Source: Dyella_B sp035486915
GTDB lineage: Bacteria > Pseudomonadota > Gammaproteobacteria > Xanthomonadales > Rhodanobacteraceae
Direction of reading: 5' to 3'
Length of the DNA stretch: 64,000 nt
Assembly (NCBI RefSeq): GCF_035486915.1
Contig: NZ_DATHMR010000200.1
Span: 3,043 to 67,042, forward strand
How positions within the stretch are numbered: position 1 is the first letter of the stretch; every line of letters begins with the position of its first letter. Of this stretch, positions 43,597 through 52,161 are shown piece after piece. Position numbers and translations under genes: made by a program. The notes under the pieces are model-generated. The model did no database searches and was not told where the DNA came from. It saw only the letters and a program-made list of their open reading frames with translations.

Positions 43597-44085
43597 TGCG
43601 TACGGAATTGGTACGTAAAGCCTTTGTTTTCAGATTCAGCAGCTTCTTTGCCCCACGCTTCTAACTCTGGCTGACCTTGAAGAGCCTTGTTTTTGTCGTT
43701 GAAGAAGAGAGTAACCGTGGCGTCGTTGCTACAACTGCGAGAACAACTAAAATGCAGAATCCCAACGGCCAGAATCGTAGATGGACAGGCAACAATCGCA
43801 ACAGCCTTCTCCATACAGCTATGAGCACGGCATGCAGAAGCCATAATTAGCTTCGGGCCCAACTGCCTAATGTTATCGGGGGGCGCCAAGCCCTTTGATG
43901 GCTTGATCTGAAAGCAAGCCATTTTTCCAATAGAGGCCTTCCCTTGCAAGGCCGAAGAACTGTTTTACATGCTGCTGAAAGCCCTTATCCCTCACTCACT
44001 GATTCGCGTTCTGGTAGGCACAAAAATTCTGCGCAGAACAGGCGAGTGGAAAAAATAAGGCCGTTAGTAGTATCCAAGTACGCAC
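43539..44085 (-). pseudogene. Cassette gene for a secreted protein, disrupted by stop and frameshift
   Basis: Read on the minus strand, GTG at 44085 begins a signal peptide with lipobox (VRTWILLTALFFPLAC), 15 bases after attC site 3. The frame meets a TGA at 43996-43998 and then continues in the same frame through VRDKGFQQHVKQFFGL, and YWKNGLLSDQAIKGLGAP. At a run of six C residues (43878-43883, G on plus) it shifts frame; with five C it would join DNIRQLGPKLIMAS and run to SNKPLQPTG within attC site 2. Two defects make it a pseudogene; a sequencing error at the C-run could account for the second one. No family recognised. Confidence 0.65.
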
Positions 44086-44100
44086 TATATTTCCAAGCAA

Positions 44101-44157
44101 TCTAGCGCTTGAGTTAAGCGGCGGCGAAGCCGTCGACCTTGAATGAATTGTAGGGGG
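44101..44157 (-). repeat. attC-like recombination site 3 (degenerate)
   Basis: On the minus strand: CCCCTAC, AATTCATTCAAG, a GACGGC/GCCGCT hairpin, TTAACTCAAGC, then GCTAGAT. It is nearly superimposable on the aadA-type attC arms, but each of the conserved core boxes has one or two changes, so it is probably no longer efficient. Confidence 0.65.
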
Positions 44158-44201
44158 CACCTGTGAAATTCTGAGCGCCTGAGGCGAAAGGCGGCAAGCG
44201 C

Positions 44202-44585
44202 TCAATCTAAGAATTTCCAAGTGTCTGCCCCATCGAAGCGCTTAATGACGACCGACTCCAAGAGCGCGGGTTCAAAATTCCGCAGGTTGACTCCGTGGCG
44301 AGCGGAGGATGCGGGTTCAATTGGCTCCCAATGGGTGACGATACCGCAGTTCTTGCACCGAACATTCCTCAAGGTTCGATCGCCCCACACGTAGCTTTCC
44401 GTATTCTCGGGATGGCCTTGGATAGAGACCGCGCCAATTTCGTAGTAGGCCCATATTCCTCCGGTGCGCCGACATAGCGAACAGTTGCAACTAGTTGCCG
44501 TGTCGGGTGCTGCCGGCAGCGTGAGTCGCACTAAGCCGCAATGACAGGAACCATGTAGCGATGGTGGATGCTGTTCTTGGCTCAT
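44202..44585 (-). CDS. GFA-domain protein (glutathione-dependent formaldehyde-activating type)
   Basis: A 127-residue GFA-family protein. The zinc-binding cysteines are visible: GSCHCGLVRL near residue 12, SCNCSLCRRTGGIWA near 32 and VRCKNCGIVTHW near 75. Gfa catalyses S-hydroxymethylglutathione formation in the type enzyme, but most GFA-domain proteins have unknown substrates. It lies between attC-like sites 3 and 4, starting 26 bases after the R' box of site 4, so it is the first cassette of the array. GFA-domain proteins are a common cassette cargo. Confidence 0.85.
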   Translation of the reverse strand: MSQEQHPPSLHGSCHCGLVRLTLPAAPDTATSCNCSLCRRTGGIWAYYEIGAVSIQGHPENTESYVWGDRTLRNVRCKNCGIVTHWEPIEPASSARHGVNLRNFEPALLESVVIKRFDGADTWKFLD

Positions 44586-44610
44586 CGGAGTGTGCGCTGG
44601 TTGCTGTGTC

Positions 44611-44651
44611 GCCTAACTACCTAATGGACGGATGTGCACGTCCGGTTATAC
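44611..44651 (-). repeat. attC-like recombination site 4 (short, tentative)
   Basis: The R' box GTTAGGC is perfect (plus strand GCCTAAC, 44611-44617). A GGACG/CGTCC stem with an eight-base loop follows. The R'' candidate, plus-strand GTTATAC at 44645-44651, has one mismatch. At 41 bases it is unusually short; the distal half may be lost. Confidence 0.45.
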
Positions 44652-44659
44652 ATCTGCGC

Positions 44660-45166
44660 TCACTCGCTGAACGCATCCCTTAATGCACTGACTTTTGGAA
44701 ACTTTACCCGCCCCACGTCCGGCTAACAATCCGGAGCAAACCAGACTTTGAACATGTCCGCTTTGAGTTGCCGTTTCAACCGGTGAATGCAACACATTGG
44801 CCAAACGGCTTGGGGGTGTTGAGAGCCCCCGTTCCTTGAAGACCGCTTTAAGCTATCGCGCCGCACCCCTCGCGCATTTATCCCTACATTTAAGGTGTCT
44901 GGGAGATTGACGATTCACGTAACTCATCAGGGCGGCGGATGGCGTAGTGGCGTGCTTGTTTATAACTCAGTATCGGGTGTTGCATTGACCCATTGAGCTC
45001 ACAGTCGAAAGCGGGCAGTTGATTCACGCGTTGGGATCGAACCGCTAGATGCAAAGACCTTTGTGTACCGCTAGTCGAAAGACATCGAAAACCCATGCGG
45101 GTTCGAATCGGTTTTGAATTGCACAAGCGGTTGCATCGGTCTTGGGTAACGCCCAAACAATGCCGC
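44660..45166. other. Gene-free gap with hairpin-element halves
   Basis: About 500 bases without a gene I can support. It holds a left-half copy of the dispersed hairpin at 44753-44776 (CATGTCCGCTTTGAGTTG) and a right-half copy at 45004-45017 (GTCGAAAGCGGGCA). Confidence 0.5.
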
Positions 45167-46603
45167 TTACGGGCTCACGCCAACAAACATCTTTTCGATC
45201 TGCATGTCATGGAAGGTGTAGGGAATGCCGCCGACTCCTAGGCCCGATTCACGTAAGCCCGCAAACGGCATCCAGTCGACACGGAAGGCTGTGTGCTCGT
45301 TGACCATCACCGCCGATGCATCCAGCTCATGGTAGGCGCGTATCGCCGTGTCGAAGTCCCGCGTGAATACAGCCGCCTGGAAGGCGACCTGCAGCGAATT
45401 CGCCGCATGGAACGCTTGCTCGATATCGTCATACGGATAGACGCAGACGACCGGTCCAAAAACCTCCTTCTGACTGATCTCGCAATCGGCCGGGGGCGCA
45501 AATAGCACCGTCGGTGCATAACACGTCTTTCCCACTCGCTTGCCACCGGTAAGAAGTTCCGCACCAGCCGCCACGGCGTTCTGCACCCAGCTGTCCACGC
45601 GGTCCAACTCTTTTGGGCGAATCAGCGGGCCCACATGGGTGTCTGCCTTGGTGGGGTCGCCGACGACGAGAGACTCTGCGGCGCGTGCCAGGCGGTCAGC
45701 CGTGTTTCGGGCGATGGACTGATGTGCGTAAACACGCTGCACGGACACGCAAACCTGACCCGCGTGATAAAAGCCGCCCTTGATCAGTTTGGGTATGGCT
45801 TTGTCGAGGTCCGCATCGGCAGCTACGATCACCGGCGCCGCGCCGCCGTGTTCGAGCGCACAGCGAACGCCCGGGGCGAGCTGCGAACGCAGCTTCCAGC
45901 CAACGGCGGCGCTTCCAATGAAGCTGAAGAATCCAACTCGCGCGTCCATGACGAGGCGCGACGCAAGCTCATTGCTTTCCAACACGATGGCTTGTCCCCA
46001 AGCTTCCGGAAGCCCTGCCTTGCGCAGGATATCGATCAGCGTCAGGCAGCTAAGGGGCGTATCGGTCGCGGGTTTGACGATGAAGGGGCATCCGGCGGCT
46101 ACCGCGGGACCCACCTGATGAACGATCAAGTTGAGGGGGTGGTTGAAGGCACTGACCGCCACCACCACCCCGATGGGTTCCCGTTGTGTAAAGGCCATCC
46201 GATGAGCCGAACTCGCATTGATGTTCATCGGAATGACATGCCCGCCGTTGCCACGGATGGCTTCCGCGCATGACAGGATGCCATCGATGGCGCGAACGGT
46301 TTCCGCACGCGCGTCGACCAGAGGCTTGCCTCCCTCTTGCGCGATCAGCATGGCCAGATCTTCGGCTACGTCGATCATGTTTTGCGCGGCGCGCCTCAAA
46401 ATGGCTTCGCGATCCGCCGCGGCGAGCCAGCCACGACGGTTCTTGAATAAGCGATGGGCGGTCGCGAGCGCGCGCTCGATGTCCTCTGCAGCGGAGACGC
46501 TGACTGTGCCCACCACCGCACCATCGAAAGGCGATTTGACCTCGAGCGTCGGGTCCTTGTCGCTCGCCTCGCAAACCATGCTTTTGAAGTGAAGTTGTTT
46601 CAT
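45167..46603 (-). CDS. NAD(P)+-dependent aldehyde dehydrogenase
   Basis: A 478-residue aldehyde dehydrogenase of the usual length. The cofactor-binding region is at VVVAVSAFNHPLNLIVHQVGPAVAAGCPFIVKPATDTP near residue 148. The general-base Glu is in RCALEHGGAAPVIV near 250 and the nucleophile Cys in GGFYHAGQVCVSVQRVY near 285. It ends with the family's SGLGVGGIPYTFHDMQIEKM. The overall pattern is closest to lactaldehyde- or glyceraldehyde-type dehydrogenases; the substrate is not known. It stands alone, near the integron-type array but with normal base composition. Confidence 0.88.
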   Translation of the reverse strand: MKQLHFKSMVCEASDKDPTLEVKSPFDGAVVGTVSVSAAEDIERALATAHRLFKNRRGWLAAADREAILRRAAQNMIDVAEDLAMLIAQEGGKPLVDARAETVRAIDGILSCAEAIRGNGGHVIPMNINASSAHRMAFTQREPIGVVVAVSAFNHPLNLIVHQVGPAVAAGCPFIVKPATDTPLSCLTLIDILRKAGLPEAWGQAIVLESNELASRLVMDARVGFFSFIGSAAVGWKLRSQLAPGVRCALEHGGAAPVIVAADADLDKAIPKLIKGGFYHAGQVCVSVQRVYAHQSIARNTADRLARAAESLVVGDPTKADTHVGPLIRPKELDRVDSWVQNAVAAGAELLTGGKRVGKTCYAPTVLFAPPADCEISQKEVFGPVVCVYPYDDIEQAFHAANSLQVAFQAAVFTRDFDTAIRAYHELDASAVMVNEHTAFRVDWMPFAGLRESGLGVGGIPYTFHDMQIEKMFVGVSP

Positions 46604-46744
46604 GACGACGATCCGCCCGGCCTGAGGTCCAGGCTAACAGTGTAACGCCCCTTTGCAGGCCACAAATCTGTCGTCTATATGATTCACGCATCGATCTTTT
46701 GAGTCTTAGTCGTCGAAGTTCTCGCTCGGCCGGCGGAAAAGCCA

Positions 46745-46770
46745 TCTCCGCTTTGCGTGGAAAGCGGGCC
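46745..46770 (+). repeat. Dispersed hairpin element, copy n
   Basis: TCTCCGCTTTGCGTGG, then AAAGCGGGCC. It is a complete copy with the loop changed to GCGTGG, between the aldehyde dehydrogenase and the cysteine-rich protein genes. Confidence 0.65.
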
Positions 46771-46794
46771 TTGACGACAGAAGTAGTGCACCTG

Positions 46795-47148
46795 CTAGTG
46801 CTCGCTTATAACCGTTCCACCACAGGCGCTGTAGCATTGTCGATAGTGAGAGTCGCATGTAAGTGTGTACGCCGAGGCACCGCAGTAATTAGCGTTGGCG
46901 GTGTTGTTACAGGTTTGTGCATCGGAGTCTGAAGTTGCACGAGCGAGACATTCCTTTAGTTTGATGGATCGATCGATGTCACATCGATCTGCTCGTGCGT
47001 TCGCGTCTTGTTGAACGTTGGCAACGCAGGACTGATGCCCAACCTCACAAGTTGTCACACACCGAAGGCCGGCTTCGGTTGTGGGTGGAATGTACCGATA
47101 CGTTGCGCATGATGTCGGTATCAGGACAAACCCCAATCTCGCTAACAA
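46795..47148 (-). CDS. Cysteine-rich probable lipoprotein, possibly frameshifted at its start
   Basis: A 117-residue frame beginning with a TTG. The sequence VLIPTSCATYRYIPPTTEAGLRC looks like a lipoprotein lipobox, and about ten cysteines in the mature part suggest several disulfides. Upstream, in another frame, ATG at 47205 has a strong ribosome-binding site (AGAGGAG) and encodes MLMGMRTANVIRRL, a plausible signal-peptide start, then stops. A one-base shift near 47165 would join the two. Unrecognised; either a pseudogene start or an incorrect first codon. Confidence 0.55.
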   Translation of the reverse strand: MLARLGFVLIPTSCATYRYIPPTTEAGLRCVTTCEVGHQSCVANVQQDANARADRCDIDRSIKLKECLARATSDSDAQTCNNTANANYCGASAYTLTCDSHYRQCYSACGGTVISEH

Positions 47149-47185
47149 ACGAAATCCAAATCAAAGCCGGCGAATGACGTTAGCG

Positions 47186-47854
47186 GTACGCATTCCCATG
47201 AGCATGGACTCCTCTTGCTTGTAAGCGTCTTTCTTATTGCACTAGCTGCTGGGTTTTGTGTGCTGGTTATCCAGGCTCGACATTTTGAAGTTCTGCGCTG
47301 TATTGAAAATAGATCGGTGCTTGGACAGCGCAGTTATGAACGTACCTGTCCCCGTTATTTGTAAATCATTTGCAGGCACCCAGCGCTCGTTCAGCCGGCT
47401 CAGCACTTGCGCATTCGGGGAATGCCAAACAACTGGGTTCGCGATTTTAATGTCCGATTTGCGTCGAAAACGGGCCTTTGTCGCAAGAACCCTAGCAAAG
47501 CATGAGTAGTCAGGTTCACTAATAAAAACTCACCCTGATCTCGCTTTATACCTTTTCTTTTCGCGCAGTGCTTTGATCGGCTTCTGTGACGGCGCGCATG
47601 CAGTTAACACCCATCAGCACGCAAATAGACGTCTCATTAAGGAAAAACTGTCTAGATTGCGCGTGGGGATAGCGTGAGCAGTTTCTTTTCGTCCGTACCG
47701 TCCGGAACGGTTCCATTTCCGTTTGCGTCTAGACGGTGCGCCCTAAACAAAAGGTTTCTATACCGACCATAGCCTTGCGCAGTGGATTCGGCGCTTGCCT
47801 GTGCCCATCTGTCGCCAGCCAGTTGCTGGCTCGTCTACCTTCAGGAGCACTTAC
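47186..47854. other. Gene-free gap with a hairpin-element copy
   Basis: About 700 bases. Copy o of the dispersed hairpin lies at 47449-47477. An AT-rich promoter-like stretch precedes the small exported protein at 47855. No gene that I can support. Confidence 0.5.
47449..47477 (+). repeat. Dispersed hairpin element, copy o
   Basis: AATGTCCGATTTGCGTCG, then AAAACGGGCCTT. A complete copy with one change in each arm and loop GCGTCG. Confidence 0.65.
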
Positions 47855-48364
47855 ATGAAACGTATCTTCGCGCAATTAGCCGTTTTTGCCGGGATGCTTG
47901 TTGGAGTGGCGTGTATCAATCCCGCGCATGCCCAAACAACAGAAGGACCAGCCAATCCACCGGTTTATGCATGCGTAGACAACGTTGCAGGCATTCAGTC
48001 CGTAAGGTGGGTTACCTCGTTGCCTTGCGTTCCTCCGCTGCTTGGAACGACCCAGGTAGGTCAACCAAGTCAGACGGTATTTACCGCGGCCTTCAATGCA
48101 GATGGAACGTTGGCGGGCTCCTCCGCCTTAAGCGGCAATGCGAACTTCGACTCCATCGACGGGGTTTACACCATCACCTTTACGTCGGCATTCGCATCTG
48201 TCCCCACCTGCCAAGCGGTGCTCGTCGGCGCAAATTCAACCGACTTTCAATCCGAAGTGTCTAGCGTTTCGACAACGGGCGCTACAGTCGATGTTCAATC
48301 CACCGCGCCGCCCTATGACGCGGCTGCTTCGTCCTTCGTTCTGAGTTGCTCCAACCCTCACTAA
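47855..48364 (+). CDS. Secreted protein related to the duplicated-domain protein
   Basis: A 169-residue exported protein. The signal peptide (QLAVFAGMLVGVACINPAHAQ) is followed by a cysteine-containing stretch (YACVDNVAGIQSVRWVTSLPC), then a domain with GVYTITFTSAFASVPTCQAVLVGA, and ends AASSFVLSCSNPH. The pattern Y-T-x-x-F-x-x-A-x-x-x-x-x-C-Q-x and the final FVLSC strand parallel each half of the protein at 41399. TCAGGAG precedes the ATG at 47855. Function unknown. Confidence 0.68.
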   Translation: MKRIFAQLAVFAGMLVGVACINPAHAQTTEGPANPPVYACVDNVAGIQSVRWVTSLPCVPPLLGTTQVGQPSQTVFTAAFNADGTLAGSSALSGNANFDSIDGVYTITFTSAFASVPTCQAVLVGANSTDFQSEVSSVSTTGATVDVQSTAPPYDAAASSFVLSCSNPH

Positions 48365-48880
48365 CTTAAGCCATCATCGATCAGCTCAGGCGATAAAGTA
48401 CGATCCGATCTCTTCATCATTTCCGAAACAGAATCACAACGGCCCGCTGCATTGCGTCGACGCCAGCGGGCCGTCATTGACCGGTTATGTCTGCTCGGGG
48501 TCGAACAGGGGAATTGGCCTTCGAAACGCTGTGCGCTTCATTGGCGCTCGAAAAGTGTCTCTCCTTCGCTAGATGGAAAGGGCGTTCCACTTTTCCGCGA
48601 GCGATATGTTCAAACGTCAAATCGATACGCAGCTCTCTTACGTCAATCCGTTCGAAGCAGCGATGTCTGCTAGATAGCCCATTACGATAAGCAACGTAGG
48701 ACAGCGAGCAACGATGCAGTGCCCCATTGGGATGCCGCCATAAAGCTCCAGCGTTCTCTGCTTGAACCAATCCCGCTTTCCATCTGCGTGCCAGTCCAAC
48801 GCCAGCATTCTTTCTGCGCGGCCCGATAGGTGATGTCGCCTTTCGGGAATGCTGCGCTGCAGCTTGTCGCTCGTTACGGG
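48365..48880. other. Gene-free gap with hairpins
   Basis: Just over 500 bases. A CGGCCCGCTG/CAGCGGGCCG hairpin at 48442-48475 could end the transcript of the small exported gene but lacks a T-run. A faint copy of the dispersed hairpin (ATGTCTGCTCGGGGTCG) lies near 48487. No gene supported. Confidence 0.45.
48442..48475 (+). terminator. Terminator-like hairpin without T-run
   Basis: CGGCCCGCTG pairs with CAGCGGGCCG around a 14-base loop, 80 bases after the secreted-protein stop. The absence of a U-tract makes it a weak call. Confidence 0.45.
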
Positions 48881-48908
48881 AATATTATTATCCTAAAATA
48901 ATACTATT
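48881..48908. promoter_or_regulatory. AT-rich operator/promoter candidate of the TonB receptor
   Basis: AATATTATTATCC, then TAAAATAATACTATT, a striking AT-rich island in GC-rich DNA with partial dyad symmetry. The nine-base TATTATTAT inside it also occurs in the operator candidate upstream of the second GntR gene (57478). It may be the binding site through which a GntR regulator controls the galactoside locus. Confidence 0.4.
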
Positions 48909-49081
48909 GGAGACGCGCAGGCGGCGGCGACAAAAATCCGAAGCGATTGGCCCGGCTATCCGGCTGATCCCTCAGGTTGCTTTACGACATGGTTCACGAA
49001 TCGCCAACGAGCGGGGGCGGCGCTTGGGTGACGTGGCCGACGGGGTAGTGCGGCATCAATCAGAGCAGACCGGCTTAACGG

Positions 49082-49099
49082 GGGCATGAAGTCATGCCC
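49082..49099 (+). promoter_or_regulatory. Leader hairpin before the TonB receptor
   Basis: GGGCATGA-AG-TCATGCCC, an eight-base perfect stem with a two-base loop, about 40 bases before the receptor start. It lies in the untranslated leader and might affect mRNA stability or translation. Confidence 0.4.
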
Positions 49100-49138
49100 T
49101 CCGTTGCGTACATGTTTACGTAATTTAAGGGGCAATCC

Positions 49139-52021
49139 ATGCAACGAACCAAATTGACGTTCTCGGTGTGTCAGGCGCTGGCGATAATGACTGGCGCTTG
49201 TGTGGTTGGTTATGGCACGCAAGCGCACGCACAAACAAGCACTCCGGCGCCGGCGACCAGCACACCTGCATCTGCGCCAACGGCCCAGGACAGTTCTGCT
49301 GGAGGCACCGGCACAGCGGATGACAAGAAAAAAGCCAGCGACAAGAAAGTGACCGACTTGAGTGTGGTGACTGTCAGCGGTCAGCTGGATGCGATCCGCC
49401 GTGCTCAGTCGATCAAACAGAATTCGGTCAACACGGTCGATTCGATTTCTGCGGAAGAGGCGGGTAAATTCCCCGATCCCAATGTCGCCGATGCCTTGCA
49501 GCGTGTGCCTGGCGTGTCGGTGGATCGAAGTGGCGGCGAATCCGATCAGATTGCCATACGCGGCTTTGGTCCCGATTTCGTTGCCGTAACGATCAATGGC
49601 CGCCAGATGGCCACCGCGTCCGGCACGCGCGCTTTCGATTTCGACGTGCTGCCCTCAGACATCATCAGCGTCGCCCAAGTCAACAAAACCTCATCGGCGG
49701 ATATTCCCGAAGTGGATATCGGTGGCGTCGTCGATATTCAAACCGCGCGTCCACTGGATTTTAATGGGTTCCACGCGACGGGTACCGCAGCTGGAGTCAA
49801 TAGCAACCTGAGCGGCAGTTGGTCCGGCAAGACCACGCCCAAGGTCTCCGGCCTGACTGGCTGGACAAATTCGGACCACACCTTCGGTTGGCTGGCCTCC
49901 GTGCAGTACTACAAGCGCGACGATACCCAGATCAATACGCAGGCAAACTCCTGGTACGTCAACCAGAATATTTCCCAGCTTTCCGGCTTGAGCAATCCCA
50001 AGTACACGAACGTCGCCATACCTGAAACGTTGGCCAACAACGTCGTAGTCGAAGAGCGCACGCGCAAGAGTTTCACCGGTGCGATTGATTGGCGCCCGAT
50101 CGACCGCCTGACCTTCAAGTTCGACACCTTGTATGCGGGCTACCGGGTCGACCCGCTGGAGCACGAATTTGGCGAATACGGAAACAGCGGCGACTTCCAA
50201 TCGCTCACCACCGATGCCAATAACACCGTACTGAGCTATGTGCGAAAAAACACCGGCGTCATGTCGAACGACTATGTCGTTGCCTACAATCCAAGCAACG
50301 AAATCATGAACCAAAACGGGTTGAACGTGGCTTTCGACTTCGATCCGTCGACCGTGCTCACTTTGGACGTATCCAACTCCAAAGCGTGGAACAAGGAAAG
50401 TGCGGACGGCTTTTTCACCGTGATCGGTGCGCGCAATGTTGGCGTCAATCCGACCTGGACCAACAATGGCGACAACGAACCGCCGAGTTATACCAATATC
50501 ATCTCCACCACCAACCTCAACGACCTGTATGCGCACTGCTGCAATGCGGGCGGCCAGTCGAACAACGTCACCGAAGGTATCACCGAGTATCAGCTGAATC
50601 TAAACAAGAGTTTCGATAGCGGTGTCTTGTCCAATCTCGAATTCGGCATCCAGGAAAATCGCGAATACAACAAATCGGTGGACCTGACGACGCCCGATGG
50701 CATCCTCTGCAACGCGTACTGCGGCTATGCCGTGTCGGTGCCGGCCAGCGTTGTCGGTGCCTACATCTACACGCCGCCTGCTCCGATCAACGGTGTTTCG
50801 CAACCCGGGCTGCCGAGGCAATGGATTCAATACAACGCGCTTGCGTATATCAATTGGTTGACCACGCCGGCGGCCTACAATCAATTGACGCCCGCCAAAC
50901 GCACAGCCTTGCTCGCGGCGCTGGCTCAGTACCACAGCTTTGGGCCGCAACCCGATCCCGGCAGCTTCAACGAGGTGGAGGAAAACAACAAAGCGGCCTT
51001 CGCCAAGGCGCTTTTCGATGGCACGCTGTGGGATAAGTCGTGGACTCTCGACGTCGGTGTGCGCTATCTGCACGTAGATTCGGAGTCTCAGGCTATTTTC
51101 CAAGAACCCACCAGTTACTACATAAGCCCAACCGATAGCAGTGCAGGTCAGGTTACATACGGACCGCTGCAGCCGCAGGAAGCGATGGGTGGATACCACA
51201 AATGGCTGCCGGCGCTTAATTTCAAGCTCAATCTGACCGACAACTTGATTTATCGTTTTGCGCTTTCCAAAACGCTGACGCCGCCTGAGCTAAACAATCT
51301 GTACTACAACCAAAGTTTCGGCACGCGACCCGAATCGCTGACGATCAGCCAAGGCAACCCCGAACTTCAGCCCTACACGTCGAGAAACTATGACATGGGC
51401 CTGGAGTGGTACATGAACGACGTCAGCTATCTTGCCCTTGAAGGCTTTTACAAGAAGGTCAGCAACTTCAGCACGATCGTCAGCACGCCCGTGGAGTTCC
51501 TCGGTCAGACCTGGTCGTTGAGCGAGCCGATTAATTTGAACTCGGCGAATATTTACGGAGAAGAACTGACGTTCAACTATCAGTTTGCGCATCTCCTGCC
51601 TGCGCCTTTTGACGGCCTGGGCATGGCTTTCAATTACACACACGTCAACAGCAGCGCGACGCTCAGTCCAGGCACGATCAGCACCTCCGGCAAATTTGCC
51701 GTGCCGGGCATTGGCGATTCGGCCAACCTCAGCGGCTACTATGAAAAAGGACGCTGGCAGGTACGTCTCGCCTACAACTGGCGTGGAAAATATCTGGAGA
51801 GCATTGCCTACGGATCGGGGGCTCAGCCTGAGAACCGCACGTCGTACGGCGAGCTGGACTTGAGCGCAAGCTACAAGCTCAACAACCATCTTTCGCTGTT
51901 CGTTACCGGCACCAATTTGACCCAGTCGCATCTTTACGACTACTCGGTCTATCCCAATCGGTTCCTCTATGCCGAGGCAGATGGCACCGTGTATACCGTG
52001 GGTGTTCGCGGCACCTTCTGA
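49139..52021 (+). CDS. TonB-dependent receptor, oligosaccharide type
   Basis: A 960-residue outer-membrane receptor. The signal peptide ends at GTQAHAQ (about residue 32). A Pro/Thr/Ala-rich linker leads to the plug domain: DRSGGESDQIAIRGFGPDFVAVTINGRQMATASG near 130 and PSDIISVAQVNKTSSADIPEVDIGGVVDIQTARPLDF near 165. The barrel ends YAEADGTVYTVGVRGTF. This large TBDR subtype (the TonB/CirA-like receptors of Xanthomonadales) often imports plant-derived oligosaccharides, and the GH35/GH27 genes right after it point to galactosides. GGGGCAATCC precedes the ATG. Confidence 0.9.
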   Translation: MQRTKLTFSVCQALAIMTGACVVGYGTQAHAQTSTPAPATSTPASAPTAQDSSAGGTGTADDKKKASDKKVTDLSVVTVSGQLDAIRRAQSIKQNSVNTVDSISAEEAGKFPDPNVADALQRVPGVSVDRSGGESDQIAIRGFGPDFVAVTINGRQMATASGTRAFDFDVLPSDIISVAQVNKTSSADIPEVDIGGVVDIQTARPLDFNGFHATGTAAGVNSNLSGSWSGKTTPKVSGLTGWTNSDHTFGWLASVQYYKRDDTQINTQANSWYVNQNISQLSGLSNPKYTNVAIPETLANNVVVEERTRKSFTGAIDWRPIDRLTFKFDTLYAGYRVDPLEHEFGEYGNSGDFQSLTTDANNTVLSYVRKNTGVMSNDYVVAYNPSNEIMNQNGLNVAFDFDPSTVLTLDVSNSKAWNKESADGFFTVIGARNVGVNPTWTNNGDNEPPSYTNIISTTNLNDLYAHCCNAGGQSNNVTEGITEYQLNLNKSFDSGVLSNLEFGIQENREYNKSVDLTTPDGILCNAYCGYAVSVPASVVGAYIYTPPAPINGVSQPGLPRQWIQYNALAYINWLTTPAAYNQLTPAKRTALLAALAQYHSFGPQPDPGSFNEVEENNKAAFAKALFDGTLWDKSWTLDVGVRYLHVDSESQAIFQEPTSYYISPTDSSAGQVTYGPLQPQEAMGGYHKWLPALNFKLNLTDNLIYRFALSKTLTPPELNNLYYNQSFGTRPESLTISQGNPELQPYTSRNYDMGLEWYMNDVSYLALEGFYKKVSNFSTIVSTPVEFLGQTWSLSEPINLNSANIYGEELTFNYQFAHLLPAPFDGLGMAFNYTHVNSSATLSPGTISTSGKFAVPGIGDSANLSGYYEKGRWQVRLAYNWRGKYLESIAYGSGAQPENRTSYGELDLSASYKLNNHLSLFVTGTNLTQSHLYDYSVYPNRFLYAEADGTVYTVGVRGTF

Positions 52022-52161
52022 AACATGTCGTGGCATGGCGATCGGTTCCACGCATGACTTTGGAACGGACGTCCATGCCACGACTTCGGTAGGTTTTTGG
52101 CATGTTGAGCGATGTGTTGGCCAAAAGCGGGCACGTCGGCAGTTCGAGGCGAGAGGTTTCG

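Noticed and set aside
45095..45125. tRNA-like T-loop (GGGTTCGAATC)
   Set aside because: Neighbouring bases cannot form a T-arm, acceptor stem or anticodon arm.
44890..45156. Frame of 88 codons in the gap before the aldehyde dehydrogenase gene
   Set aside because: Reads through a hairpin-element half, no ribosome-binding site or domain.
47140..47185. CGCTAAC and GTTAGCG inverted pair, considered as a fifth attC site
   Set aside because: Both boxes break the RYYYAAC/GTTRRRY consensus, and there is no internal hairpin.
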